Notes: generated by a model not told the origin, from the letters alone. Shown: positions 1-6,523, counted from the first letter of the stretch. The stretch is DNA of 8,646 bases from Planctomycetaceae bacterium (GCA_031257725.1 JAIROD010000215.1:1-8646); one strand, 5' to 3'. Made by a program: numbers and translations.

Positions 1-159
1 GAGAAGAACGAGCCGCTCATGTTGGAAAACCATGCGGAACTCCTCTGTTCTTTGATGCGGGGACTGGCGGAAAAGCCAAGCGAGGGAAACCTCGTGAATG
101 CTTCACGTGAGGACATTGATTCCCGCCGGATGTGGGAAATCTGCTTGTCCGGTGGATAG
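1..159 (+). CDS. C-terminal fragment of an unrecognised protein
   Basis: Frame 1 is open from the window edge to a TAG at 157-159, giving 52 residues that end in RRMWEICLSGG. Third codon positions are rich in G and C, which suggests real coding sequence. A strong hairpin (163-202) begins three bases after the stop, as expected at a gene end, and the next gene (tolC) converges from the other strand. The visible piece is mostly charged and helical-looking with no diagnostic motif. I do not recognise the family. The start lies outside the window, so size and function cannot be judged. Third-position GC looks higher than in the minus-strand genes, so it may belong to a differently composed gene. 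Confidence 0.5.
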   Translation, partial: EKNEPLMLENHAELLCSLMRGLAEKPSEGNLVNASREDIDSRRMWEICLSGG

Positions 160-162
160 AGG

Positions 163-202
163 GGTAAGGAGGCGGAACGACAGAGTCGCTACGCCCCTTG
201 CC
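163..202. terminator. Hairpin between convergent genes, possible bidirectional terminator
   Basis: GGTAAGGAGGCG (163-174) pairs with CGCCCCTTGCC (192-202) over 11 base pairs, with one G-T wobble and one bulged A. The loop holds a further CGAC/GTCG stem (178-181 with 185-188). It sits between the plus-strand stop at 159 and the tolC stop at 328. There is no clear T-run on either side, so it may stop transcripts only weakly, protect 3' ends, or be one copy of a dispersed palindromic repeat. Confidence 0.45.
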
Positions 203-210
203 TACTCGAT

Positions 211-231
211 TGTTTAAAATAGACAGTTACA
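211..231. repeat. 21-bp intergenic repeat, copy 1
   Basis: This segment matches 5311-5331 at 20 of 21 positions; the only difference is A against C at the 15th base. It contains TTTAAAATAGAC followed by GTTACA. It lies beyond the 3' end of tolC. The other copy lies beyond the 3' end of the cdsA-like gene, in the same orientation. Its function is unknown. Confidence 0.6.
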
Positions 232-266
232 AAATAAAGCGTTTTTGTTATATTTTAGTGTTTAGT

Positions 267-283
267 GTTAGAGAAAAGGTCTA
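267..283. repeat. 17-bp repeat in the 3' flank of tolC
   Basis: GTTAGAGAAAAGGTCTA occurs here, 45 bp beyond the tolC stop, and again identically at 3484-3500, directly against the stop codon of the asparagine-synthase-like gene. On the transcribed strand it reads TAGACCTTTTCTCTAAC. In this copy TTAGA (268-272) can pair with TCTAA (280-284), but the stem is short. It could be a 3'-end processing or termination signal, or a trace of a mobile repeat. Confidence 0.55.
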
Positions 284-327
284 ATTAATTGTTTATGTTT
301 TGGGTTGCGGCGGTGCGGCGAGGTGTT

Positions 328-2559
328 CTACAACGGTGGAAGTGAATCTGAATTTTCGATATACCGATTGTTTCGAGTTGGCACCGGTTTGACAACGGAA
401 GGTGTTGTAAATGAAACCTGTGAATTGGTCAACGACGAACCGGATGTTCCGTTGTTTGTTAGCGGAACCGAATTAGTTGCCGGAACAACAGCCGATTTCG
501 GCGGTAACAACGGCATGTTCGTTTGTGTTTCAATAATCTGTGGAGCCGGCGGCGCAAGAATCGGAGATTCCGACGGAACAGATTCAGGGTACGTTGACGG
601 AACAGATTCAGGATACATTGGACCATCAAGAACCGTGTTATAATTATTTTGATGCTGCTGGTAAGTTCCACGACTCACAACACGCGGACGAGTAAATCCG
701 TAATTCAAATAATGTCCAGCATCGCGTTCACGTGCACGACGTTTGGCATCGAAATACGCTTTGGCGGGCCACGCTCCTTCTGTTAGCGTAACATTGTTGT
801 ATTCCAGTAACGAACCTTTGCGGTAATGCAACGTCATAATCGCCAAATTATAATCGACAATCGAACGATAATATTCCGTTTCCGCTTCTGCCTGACGACG
901 TTGGGCGTCGAGTAATTGGTCAAGCGTGGTTGTTCCCGCTTTGTAAGCGGCGTTGACCGAATTTACCTCGTCATCCGCAGCAATTCGCCGTTGTAACACC
1001 GTATGGCTTTGTTGATACGCCTGGCTGATTTCCCGGAATGAATCGGCAAGCTGATGAGTCAATTCCAATTCCTGTTCCTGTAACACCGCACGTGATCGGG
1101 CTAATTGGAGTTGGGCGTTGCGCACACCCGCCAGTTCTTTTCGCCAACCAAACGGCATCGACGCTTCAAAACCCATAACCCAACTTGCATAATTCCCGCT
1201 GGTAAGCGAACCATAAGCGTTACTCCGGCTGTTATCGGGATTCAAAAGGTCTTTGCCCGCTCCGGTCCAACGATAATTGGCGGTGAAATCCAATCGTGGT
1301 AACAGAAAATTCTTGGACGCAATCAATTCAAGTTCACGCTTTTTAACATCCCATTTTTGTTTACGTAATTCCGGCGACCGCAAAAGGGCTTCACAAATCA
1401 CGTTTTGCCAATCGAGTTTTAGCGGAGCAATAATCGGATCGTCAACCGGTCGGATTAAACGTCCATCGGTTGAAGTGAGACCGATAATGTAACGGAGTGT
1501 ATTTTCCGTTTTGAACAAATTACTCTGTGCCACTTCCGATTGGGCGCGGAATGTGTAATAATTATTACGTGCTTGGGCTTCATATTGGGCGCGTCCGCCA
1601 GCAACACTGACCGTGTACATCGCATAGGTTTGCGCCCAGGTTTGGTGAGCGGAATCACGACCCGATTTAACGGATTCAAGACGATGATAAGCGTAGTACA
1701 AATTCCAGTACGCTTTTTCAACATCCGCAACAAGATTCCGTGCCGCCATTTCAAAATCATTCAACGCCGTATCGGTGCTAATTCGTGCAATCGCCACTCC
1801 GTTATAAAATCCTGCGGTGGCACCCGGGCCGGCAATCCGGTTGAACTGAATACCGGTTCCCTGCAACAACGGCTGACTAAAACCGCCTTCGAGATAACTT
1901 GTCCAGGTTACCGGAGTTGTATCGTTTTGACGGTATTGATTGACGTGATTGACATAAAACTGTCCACCTGTTATCGCATATTTGTTGATCCCAACGGAAA
2001 GGGTTCCCGCATCATCACGATAACCGGAAATATAGGGGTTGGGAGTACCGAATACACGTTGTGGAACATCGGTTTTCGACCAGTTTGCAGTTGCCGTCAG
2101 CTGACCGTCAAAAGCGGAAAGAGCCGCTTCGACACCGTAACGCGGATCACTTTCCACCAACGCCGGATCATAAACAGTTCCGACTGCACTAGGTGAAGAA
2201 AGAAGCGTTCCGGGCGTACCGGACACTCCAGCCTGAGAAAATCCCACACCATTGAGTGTTCGGATTACTTTGCTGTTTGTGAGTGCAATTTGGATTGCTT
2301 CTTCGAGCGTTAAGTCCCAATAAGCGGTTGGATTGGGATTATCCAAAGTCAACGGTTCCAGTGTTTGGCAGACTTCCAGCGTTGAAGAAACATTCGCATC
2401 TGGAAATTCAATCCGTGTTGCTTTGGTGATCAGGTGTTTTTTGTAGTTTCCTTTTTCGGTCAAGTAAAGTGGTTGTTGCGGTTGGCAACCGGTCTGGCTG
2501 CACAAACTCACGAGGAACATCCCCAATACGACCATTAAAATACGGCGGAGACGATTCAT
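328..2559 (-). CDS. TolC-family outer-membrane efflux lipoprotein
   Basis: Encodes 743 residues of the outer-membrane efflux protein (OEP/TolC) family, the trimeric channel of tripartite pumps and type I secretion. Residues 1-25 are a hydrophobic export signal ending in QTGC, a weak lipobox with Cys25 as the likely lipidated residue. The first OEP repeat starts at WDLTLEEAIQIALTNS (81-96). Long helical segments cover about 261-360 and 381-415, a beta stretch about 418-470, and helices about 475-580. The YRWTGAGKDLL region (429-439) and preceding helix resemble planctomycete TolC homologues. Residues about 640-743 form a Pro/Ser/Thr/Asn-rich tail with a duplicated octapeptide. At 743 residues it is well above the usual 430-500. 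The ATG is supported by AAGGAAG (2566-2572). No membrane-fusion or pump gene is adjacent, so its partner is unknown. Confidence 0.92.
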   Translation of the reverse strand: MNRLRRILMVVLGMFLVSLCSQTGCQPQQPLYLTEKGNYKKHLITKATRIEFPDANVSSTLEVCQTLEPLTLDNPNPTAYWDLTLEEAIQIALTNSKVIRTLNGVGFSQAGVSGTPGTLLSSPSAVGTVYDPALVESDPRYGVEAALSAFDGQLTATANWSKTDVPQRVFGTPNPYISGYRDDAGTLSVGINKYAITGGQFYVNHVNQYRQNDTTPVTWTSYLEGGFSQPLLQGTGIQFNRIAGPGATAGFYNGVAIARISTDTALNDFEMAARNLVADVEKAYWNLYYAYHRLESVKSGRDSAHQTWAQTYAMYTVSVAGGRAQYEAQARNNYYTFRAQSEVAQSNLFKTENTLRYIIGLTSTDGRLIRPVDDPIIAPLKLDWQNVICEALLRSPELRKQKWDVKKRELELIASKNFLLPRLDFTANYRWTGAGKDLLNPDNSRSNAYGSLTSGNYASWVMGFEASMPFGWRKELAGVRNAQLQLARSRAVLQEQELELTHQLADSFREISQAYQQSHTVLQRRIAADDEVNSVNAAYKAGTTTLDQLLDAQRRQAEAETEYYRSIVDYNLAIMTLHYRKGSLLEYNNVTLTEGAWPAKAYFDAKRRARERDAGHYLNYGFTRPRVVSRGTYQQHQNNYNTVLDGPMYPESVPSTYPESVPSESPILAPPAPQIIETQTNMPLLPPKSAVVPATNSVPLTNNGTSGSSLTNSQVSFTTPSVVKPVPTRNNRYIENSDSLPPL
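572..619. repeat. Two 24-bp tandem repeats within tolC
   Basis: Units 572-595 and 596-619 match at 22 of 24 positions and stay in frame. They encode the repeated YPESVPS segment (residues about 649-663) in the C-terminal tail. This is a simple in-frame duplication in a low-complexity region and probably varies in copy number among relatives. Confidence 0.85.
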
Positions 2560-2565
2560 TTTCTT

Positions 2566-2572
2566 CTTCCTT
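2566..2572 (-). promoter_or_regulatory. Ribosome binding site of tolC
   Basis: On the minus strand AAGGAAG lies six bases before the ATG at 2559-2557. This is the best Shine-Dalgarno match near the start and supports choosing this ATG, which also gives a complete export signal. Confidence 0.7.
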
Positions 2573-2582
2573 GTGTAATGAA

Positions 2583-2601
2583 CGATAGAATCCTTCTATC
2601 G
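2583..2601. promoter_or_regulatory. Perfect 8-bp dyad in the tolC leader
   Basis: CGATAGAA (2583-2590) and TTCTATCG (2594-2601) are a perfect inverted repeat around a TCC loop. It lies 23 bp upstream of the tolC start and downstream of the predicted promoter, so it would be transcribed. It could be a repressor operator, as is common for efflux genes, or an mRNA hairpin affecting stability or translation. Confidence 0.5.
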
Positions 2602-2646
2602 ACGAATTTTTCGCAATCAGTCGGGAAAATCTTTTTTGGGCGGCAA

Positions 2647-2675
2647 AGTATAATAATTCTTTTTCTTTTTGATAA
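2647..2675 (-). promoter_or_regulatory. Candidate promoter of tolC
   Basis: On the minus strand TTATCA (2675-2670) is followed after 17 bp by TATACT (2652-2647). The -10 is close to the sigma70 consensus, the -35 moderate. Transcription would start near 2640, giving an 80-base leader that contains the dyad at 2583-2601. The setting is very AT-rich, so chance matches are possible. Confidence 0.45.
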
Positions 2676-3068
2676 GAGGAATTTTCAAAAAAAATGATGC
2701 TTTGTCAATAAAATTAGTCAATAAATACGGATTTACTAACTATTCCTGCAAAAATCAAATCGTCCTAAATTTCGGAAAAGTTTAATTAACAGGAAAAGTT
2801 TTTGTATATTCCCAAAACAATACAATAGGAAAAACTTGTTTAAACTGCCTAAAAGACGTATCTTGCTTATTTTGTTCATGGAAAAGAATTATTTAATGGA
2901 AGAGAATTTTTACACATTTGAAAACAACCAATTTTGAACATTCACTGATTTGCATGTAAATAATAATCAAAAGGAAACCTCTAAAAATTCATAATTAACG
3001 GCTTTTAAAAGGCAGTATCGTTATAATATAACTCACCGTTCTTAGTGGAATCGTCCGGCTAAAACGTT

Positions 3069-3152
3069 ATGTCCAATGAAATAAGAGCAAGCGGATTATT
3101 AGATACAATCAATTATTTCAATGTAAAACAATTGATTGATACAATCGTTTGA
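3069..3152 (+). CDS. Possible 27-residue peptide, doubtful
   Basis: An ATG at 3069 opens a 27-codon frame starting MSNEIRASGLLDTINYF and ending at TGA 3150-3152. A TATAAT hexamer lies at 3022-3027, but there is no good -35 and no good ribosome binding site. The composition looks protein-like for its length, and it could be a remnant of a lost gene. It overlaps the inverted repeat at 3106-3138. I list it only because the surrounding spacer is otherwise empty. Confidence 0.15.
   Translation: MSNEIRASGLLDTINYFNVKQLIDTIV
3106..3138. repeat. 9-bp perfect inverted repeat
   Basis: CAATCAATT (3106-3114) and AATTGATTG (3130-3138) are perfectly complementary around a 15-base loop. GATACAATC also occurs directly at 3102-3110 and 3138-3146. 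It could be an operator or a weak hairpin; the high AT content makes chance occurrence fairly likely. Confidence 0.3.
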
Positions 3153-3241
3153 ATTTACTATACCGCAAACGGCATGATATTGGTTGTTTTGTTTGATTCA
3201 AGAGGTAGGCGACCGTGGTTGATCTGGTTTTCCCATTTCCG

Positions 3242-3291
3242 TCCGCACCCAGGAGTGGCGGCAGCGTCCTCGCTGCCGAAAAAGTTGAGTC
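3242..3291. repeat. Palindromic hairpin repeat, unit 1
   Basis: Flank TCCGCACCCAGG (3242-3253), a 29-bp core (3254-3282), then GTTGAGTC (3284-3291). The core forms an 8-bp perfect stem, CGGCAGCG (3259-3266) with CGCTGCCG (3271-3278), closed by a TCCT loop. The core matches unit 2 (3326-3354) in inverted orientation at 26 of 29 positions, while the flanks match it in direct orientation. It resembles REP-type dispersed palindromes. Confidence 0.75.
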
Positions 3292-3313
3292 ACCATCCTA
3301 TTTCCGTTTTCCA

Positions 3314-3362
3314 TCCGCACACAGGTTTTCGGGAGCGGGGACGCTCCCGCCACTGTTGAGTC
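3314..3362. repeat. Palindromic hairpin repeat, unit 2, core inverted
   Basis: Flank TCCGCACACAGG (3314-3325, 11 of 12 like unit 1), core 3326-3354, then GTTGAGTC (3355-3362, identical to unit 1). The stem is CGGGAGCG (3330-3337) with CGCTCCCG (3342-3349) and a GGGA loop. Compared with unit 1, one stem pair is exchanged from C-G to G-C, so pairing is kept. The core reads on the opposite strand relative to its flanks. Confidence 0.75.
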
Positions 3363-3483
3363 GGCTATCGCCGTATTAGTAAAAACCGCTCGGCGAACAG
3401 TTGCCTACCATCGAATGACCAATCTACTGAATAATTACCTTTATTTTATGATTGCCCAAATTGCAGTTATTTTGTATTTTTAG

Positions 3484-3500
3484 GTTAGAGAAAAGGTCTA
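3484..3500. repeat. 17-bp repeat against the stop of the asparagine-synthase-like gene
   Basis: Identical to 267-283. On the transcribed strand it begins immediately after the TAA stop. It thus occupies the start of this gene's 3' untranslated region, as the other copy does 45 bp beyond tolC. Confidence 0.55.
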
Positions 3501-5204
3501 TTAGGGACAAAAAAATGTTTTGTGCCAGAGATCGTAACAGAGAAGAGTCCAAAGAAACCAGTTTGGTGTTGCGAGAATTTTTTGTTTGGTTTTGGGAGTT
3601 AACCAAGGTTGGTCGTCGATTTGTTGAACGGCATCGTACAAACAACCGCCCGGAGCAAGCCATGAAAAAATCGGTTGACCAAACCCCAGTTTGGGACGAC
3701 GACTAAACTCTTCGGGAACAGATCGGGCTAACGCTTTTTTCAAAATTTGTTTCGGATTACCATGAACAAACCGTGCATCAATCTGAATATTCGAAACGAC
3801 ACGAATCAATCGTGAATCCTGAAACGGATTGTACATTTCAACGCCATGCAAATGGAACATCGAACACCAATAGGTTGCAGTTGCAATCCCTTCTCCGAAA
3901 AAACCAATCAACTGAGCGCGAAGCAAACTGTGCGGATCATCGGTTGAACTCAACGGAACGTCCATACGATCAAGAATACTTCGCCGGTAACGCATCGCTT
4001 CAAGCATTCCGTCACGCCCAAATAATTCTTCAACTCGGTTAAAATCGGTAAAAGCAGCCGCGTTATTTTGCGGATGTTGCGGATAATCAAAATCAGTAAT
4101 ATGATTTGCCAGACGAAGAATCGGCGCATAATAATTTTGTGGTTTGATCCGGTCAAGAAGAGTTGCCGCAAGGGATCGAATAATCGGTACAGGAATTTTA
4201 CGTTGCCAAATCAACGCCGAAAGAATATCGTCGGGGCAACTGTTACCAAACATTCCGTCCGCTCCTTCACCGCAAATTCCAGCCTCAAACCCCGCCTTTT
4301 TCATTCCCTCCGCAAGTGTTGCAAAATAAAACGACTGAACATGATTAGGCATTTCTCCGGTTTGCGAGAAAATGTTACTCATCTCTTCCGCACGTAACGG
4401 TTGTTGATCAATGTTCAAATGTTCTGTTCCGAGTTGCCGGACGGCGCTAATTGTGTAATCGAAATCGGATTTGGTGTAAGGATGATTCAGTACGACAGCG
4501 GCACTTTGTGGAGACCGGCATGTTTCAAACCGCCGCCAAATTTTGTTCCAGTGTGCCTGAAGGATCATACTGTCAACACCGCCCGAAAGAAGAACCGCAG
4601 AATCCGGCTTACGCGAATACCAGTCACAAAGCATTTCGTCAAGAACAACCTCCGTCCGTTCAATTGATTCCGTTTCATTTGTTTTATTTGTTTCGTTAAA
4701 CATGGGCATTGTCAGAAGCTGCTCACGCTGTAACACGCCCGATTTCCATGAAACCATTTCACCGGGAAGCAACTTAAAAATTCCATCGAAAAGCGTGCGG
4801 TATCCCGGAATGATTCTGTACAGAAACAAAACCGGAAGCATCTGTTCATCAAGACGAAGTGAAATACCGCTGCGCCGTGCAAGTGTTGCAAGATTACTTC
4901 CGAAACAAAAACCGTTTGCGGTTTGGGCATAATAGGTATCGTAACTTCCGACAAGATGTCGATACAATAACACCGTTTGATGAACCGCATCGGCTAAAAC
5001 AAGAACAAAATTCCCTTCCAACCCGTTCACTGAAAGCGTTGACGTTTTAAAATAAATGTCCAAAAGTTCCTGTGATGTTTTACCGATTAAAAGCCCTTGA
5101 ACCAATAAGGATGTTTCGCTTTTTGAAACGAAATCCATGCAAGAATCGGTTCCTTCCAAAGAATGAAGTTTATTGTCCGAAAAAAGACCGAAAAAATCAA
5201 TCAT
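3501..5204 (-). CDS. Asparagine-synthase-like ATP-dependent ligase without glutaminase cysteine
   Basis: Encodes 567 residues. The C-terminal part is an asparagine synthase domain: the PP-loop SGGVDS (207-212) binds ATP, GEGADGMFG (312-320) matches the GEGADELFGG motif, and PFQDSRLI (460-467) and RRPKLGFGQPIFSW (502-515) match later family motifs. Family members adenylate a carboxylate and form an amide. The N-terminal glutaminase domain is degenerate: true members begin MCGI with Cys as nucleophile, here MIDFFG. The RGPDD and NGEIYN segments are absent; the domain resumes at GLEGNF (61-66) and RHLVGSYDTYY (82-92). An upstream in-frame stop excludes a longer start. It may use ammonia or another amine, like beta-lactam synthetase or lasso-peptide cyclase, but no peptide-biosynthesis partners are visible. 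The substrate is unknown. Confidence 0.85.
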   Translation of the reverse strand: MIDFFGLFSDNKLHSLEGTDSCMDFVSKSETSLLVQGLLIGKTSQELLDIYFKTSTLSVNGLEGNFVLVLADAVHQTVLLYRHLVGSYDTYYAQTANGFCFGSNLATLARRSGISLRLDEQMLPVLFLYRIIPGYRTLFDGIFKLLPGEMVSWKSGVLQREQLLTMPMFNETNKTNETESIERTEVVLDEMLCDWYSRKPDSAVLLSGGVDSMILQAHWNKIWRRFETCRSPQSAAVVLNHPYTKSDFDYTISAVRQLGTEHLNIDQQPLRAEEMSNIFSQTGEMPNHVQSFYFATLAEGMKKAGFEAGICGEGADGMFGNSCPDDILSALIWQRKIPVPIIRSLAATLLDRIKPQNYYAPILRLANHITDFDYPQHPQNNAAAFTDFNRVEELFGRDGMLEAMRYRRSILDRMDVPLSSTDDPHSLLRAQLIGFFGEGIATATYWCSMFHLHGVEMYNPFQDSRLIRVVSNIQIDARFVHGNPKQILKKALARSVPEEFSRRPKLGFGQPIFSWLAPGGCLYDAVQQIDDQPWLTPKTKQKILATPNWFLWTLLCYDLWHKTFFCP

Positions 5205-5218
5205 AAGTTTTTATTCCG

Positions 5219-5232
5219 AATATTATAATATT
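5219..5232. promoter_or_regulatory. 14-bp AT palindrome just upstream of the asparagine-synthase-like start
   Basis: AATATTATAATATT is a perfect palindrome ending 15 bp before the ATG. It contains TATAAT on the minus strand, which could be a -10 for a very short leader, but no good -35 lies 17 bp further upstream. No Shine-Dalgarno is evident for this gene. Confidence 0.3.
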
Positions 5233-5233
5233 T

Positions 5234-5262
5234 CAACAGAATTTTCAGCACCGGTTCTGTTG
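5234..5262. promoter_or_regulatory. Perfect 8-bp dyad upstream of the asparagine-synthase-like gene
   Basis: CAACAGAA (5234-5241) and TTCTGTTG (5255-5262) are perfectly complementary around a 13-base spacer. The dyad is centred about 44 bp upstream of the start. It may be an operator for this gene or a transcription stop for the cdsA-like gene ending at 5387. On the minus strand no U-run follows, which argues somewhat for an operator. Confidence 0.4.
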
Positions 5263-5310
5263 TCTTTTTCGTATAATTATTGTGTGTTTCGTGAAATTTT
5301 GTGTATTTTG

Positions 5311-5331
5311 TGTTTAAAATAGACCGTTACA
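5311..5331. repeat. 21-bp intergenic repeat, copy 2
   Basis: Matches 211-231 at 20 of 21 positions in the same orientation. It lies in the 182-bp gap between the cdsA-like gene and the asparagine-synthase-like gene, about 55 bp beyond the former's stop. It carries the AATAGAC heptamer seen in four spacers of this window. Confidence 0.6.
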
Positions 5332-5386
5332 GGAAAACACCGCTGAACGATTACAAAAATTGAATGATTAGATATCCCTCAATATT

Positions 5387-6523
5387 TTACCTACTGAACA
5401 ACCAGGCGAGATGATAAAAAACCGGTGCGGCGAAACAGAGTGAATCGATGCGGTCTAAAAAACCGCTGTGTCCCTGAATCAACGTCCCGTACCCGCTCAC
5501 ACCGCGATCACGTTTAATCGCGGACATGGTCATATTTCCGGCAAACCCCATTAATGAAGCCGCCAACGCGATTAAACCTGCCTGCCACCATTTTGGAAAC
5601 GGTGTAAAATACCAAAGTGAAACTCCCAGCAAGGCGGTTGTTACCGCTCCGCCTAAAACGCCTTCCCATGTTTTATTCGAGTTAATTTGCGGCGCAACAA
5701 CATGACGGCGTGAAGCGTGAGACCAAAGATATTGAAACACATCGCCTAATTGAACAACAAGAATAAAAAAGAAAAGCAATTGAAAATGTTTGCCGCTTAA
5801 CATTGGGAGGATTCGATGATAAAGAGCCGGCAATATCGGTTCTGTTTTATTTTGATTTTGTTCTGAATATTCCTGCGATACTTCCGGACTGAGTGTTTCG
5901 ATTACCGTATTTTCCAAACCGTGATCCAGAATCGCGGCGGTCGGCATTTCTTCGGGAACGGGTGAGGCGGGCAGGTCAATGGTGAGCAATGCCGGAGCAT
6001 AACTCAAAGAATAAACGCAAATAATTAAACCGAGTTGAAGTTTGGCGGTTCGTTCCAGAAAACGTTTAGGATCGCCCGACGCCGCCATCGAACCGGGAAG
6101 AATCAAAAAAACGTAACCCGGTAAAAGAATGGAAAAAACCTGATAGGGAAGCAACCCGATTTTAGCGGCAAACCAATCGGGATTGATACCGACCATAATA
6201 AACTGTAATGGCGTAAAAAAAAAATAGATCCAAAATAAGGTTTGATGATCAGCCGGACTTTTAGGAGTTAGGGTGATATATTCACGCAGGATGAGGATGG
6301 ACAAGATGAAAAAGAAGAGGGTTGTAACCAGAGGTCCGCAGATAAAAGCCGCCGCCAGCAAACCAAACAACAACCACCACGCGCGAATCCGCGTCCGAAA
6401 CGTATCTAAAATTGCCGGATCGACGCCAAAATCGACGTAATACCGCAACGCCCTGATTGCAACCGTAGCGGCAATCAGAAGTAGGAGAACGCCAATAAAT
6501 AAACAACTCGTTAAAATATCCAT
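5387..6523 (-). CDS. CdsA/YnbB-like phosphatidate cytidylyltransferase family protein
   Basis: Encodes 378 residues of an integral inner-membrane protein with about eight hydrophobic helices. CdsA makes CDP-diacylglycerol from phosphatidate and CTP. The family signature is near the C-terminus: SAIKRDRG (334-341), then GHSGFLDRIDS (351-361), against the canonical KRxxxxKD...GHGGxxDRxD. LGD (259-261) and NKTWEGVLGG (283-292) match the GD and PKKTWEG motifs. Three positions differ: the KD of the signature is SG, GHGG is GHSG, and SPKKTWEG is NSNKTWEG. A hydrophilic Glu/Gln-rich insertion spans about 183-235. It lies 21 bp after the pseudoprotease gene, so co-transcription is likely. GAGG lies only one base before the ATG and is too close to be a normal ribosome site. 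The family is clear; the altered signature leaves the substrate open. Confidence 0.85.
   Translation of the reverse strand: MDILTSCLFIGVLLLLIAATVAIRALRYYVDFGVDPAILDTFRTRIRAWWLLFGLLAAAFICGPLVTTLFFFILSILILREYITLTPKSPADHQTLFWIYFFFTPLQFIMVGINPDWFAAKIGLLPYQVFSILLPGYVFLILPGSMAASGDPKRFLERTAKLQLGLIICVYSLSYAPALLTIDLPASPVPEEMPTAAILDHGLENTVIETLSPEVSQEYSEQNQNKTEPILPALYHRILPMLSGKHFQLLFFFILVVQLGDVFQYLWSHASRRHVVAPQINSNKTWEGVLGGAVTTALLGVSLWYFTPFPKWWQAGLIALAASLMGFAGNMTMSAIKRDRGVSGYGTLIQGHSGFLDRIDSLCFAAPVFYHLAWLFSR

Larger units (their letters stand above)
2560..3500. other. 941-bp intergenic region upstream of tolC
   Basis: No convincing gene. The first part (2560-2680) holds the tolC leader and promoter. 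About 2680-3170 is strongly AT-rich with short stop-interrupted frames and a 9-bp inverted repeat at 3106-3138. About 3200-3410 changes abruptly to GC-rich palindromic sequence with two inverted hairpin units. Outside that pair, GGTAGGCGAC (3204-3213) and GTTGCCTACC (3400-3409) are a 9/10 inverted match, possibly marking a larger composite insertion. The region ends in the 17-bp repeat at 3484-3500. Confidence 0.7.

Noticed and set aside
305..643. Plus-strand reading frame of 112 codons
   Set aside because: It is antisense to the low-complexity C-terminal tail of tolC, whose frame runs in the opposite direction with clear family motifs. Its repeated GTDSGY is simply the 24-bp tandem repeat read backwards.
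1540..2196. Plus-strand reading frame of 218 codons
   Set aside because: It is antisense to the well-supported central part of tolC, has no recognisable motifs and no ribosome binding site.
2878..2937. 19-codon plus-strand peptide beginning MEKNYLMEENF
   Set aside because: No ribosome site or promoter is evident, and short open frames are expected in such AT-rich DNA.
3174..3359. Plus-strand reading frame of 61 codons
   Set aside because: It runs through both hairpin repeats; its apparent Arg/Pro-rich protein comes from the palindromic DNA.
3242..3362. Short CRISPR array
   Set aside because: Only two units, with inverted cores, no regular spacers and no cas genes nearby.
3501..5204. Lasso-peptide biosynthesis cluster
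   Set aside because: A cyclase-like domain alone is not enough. No precursor peptide, recognition element or transglutaminase-like protease is present; the nearby trypsin-fold protein belongs to a different family and looks inactive.
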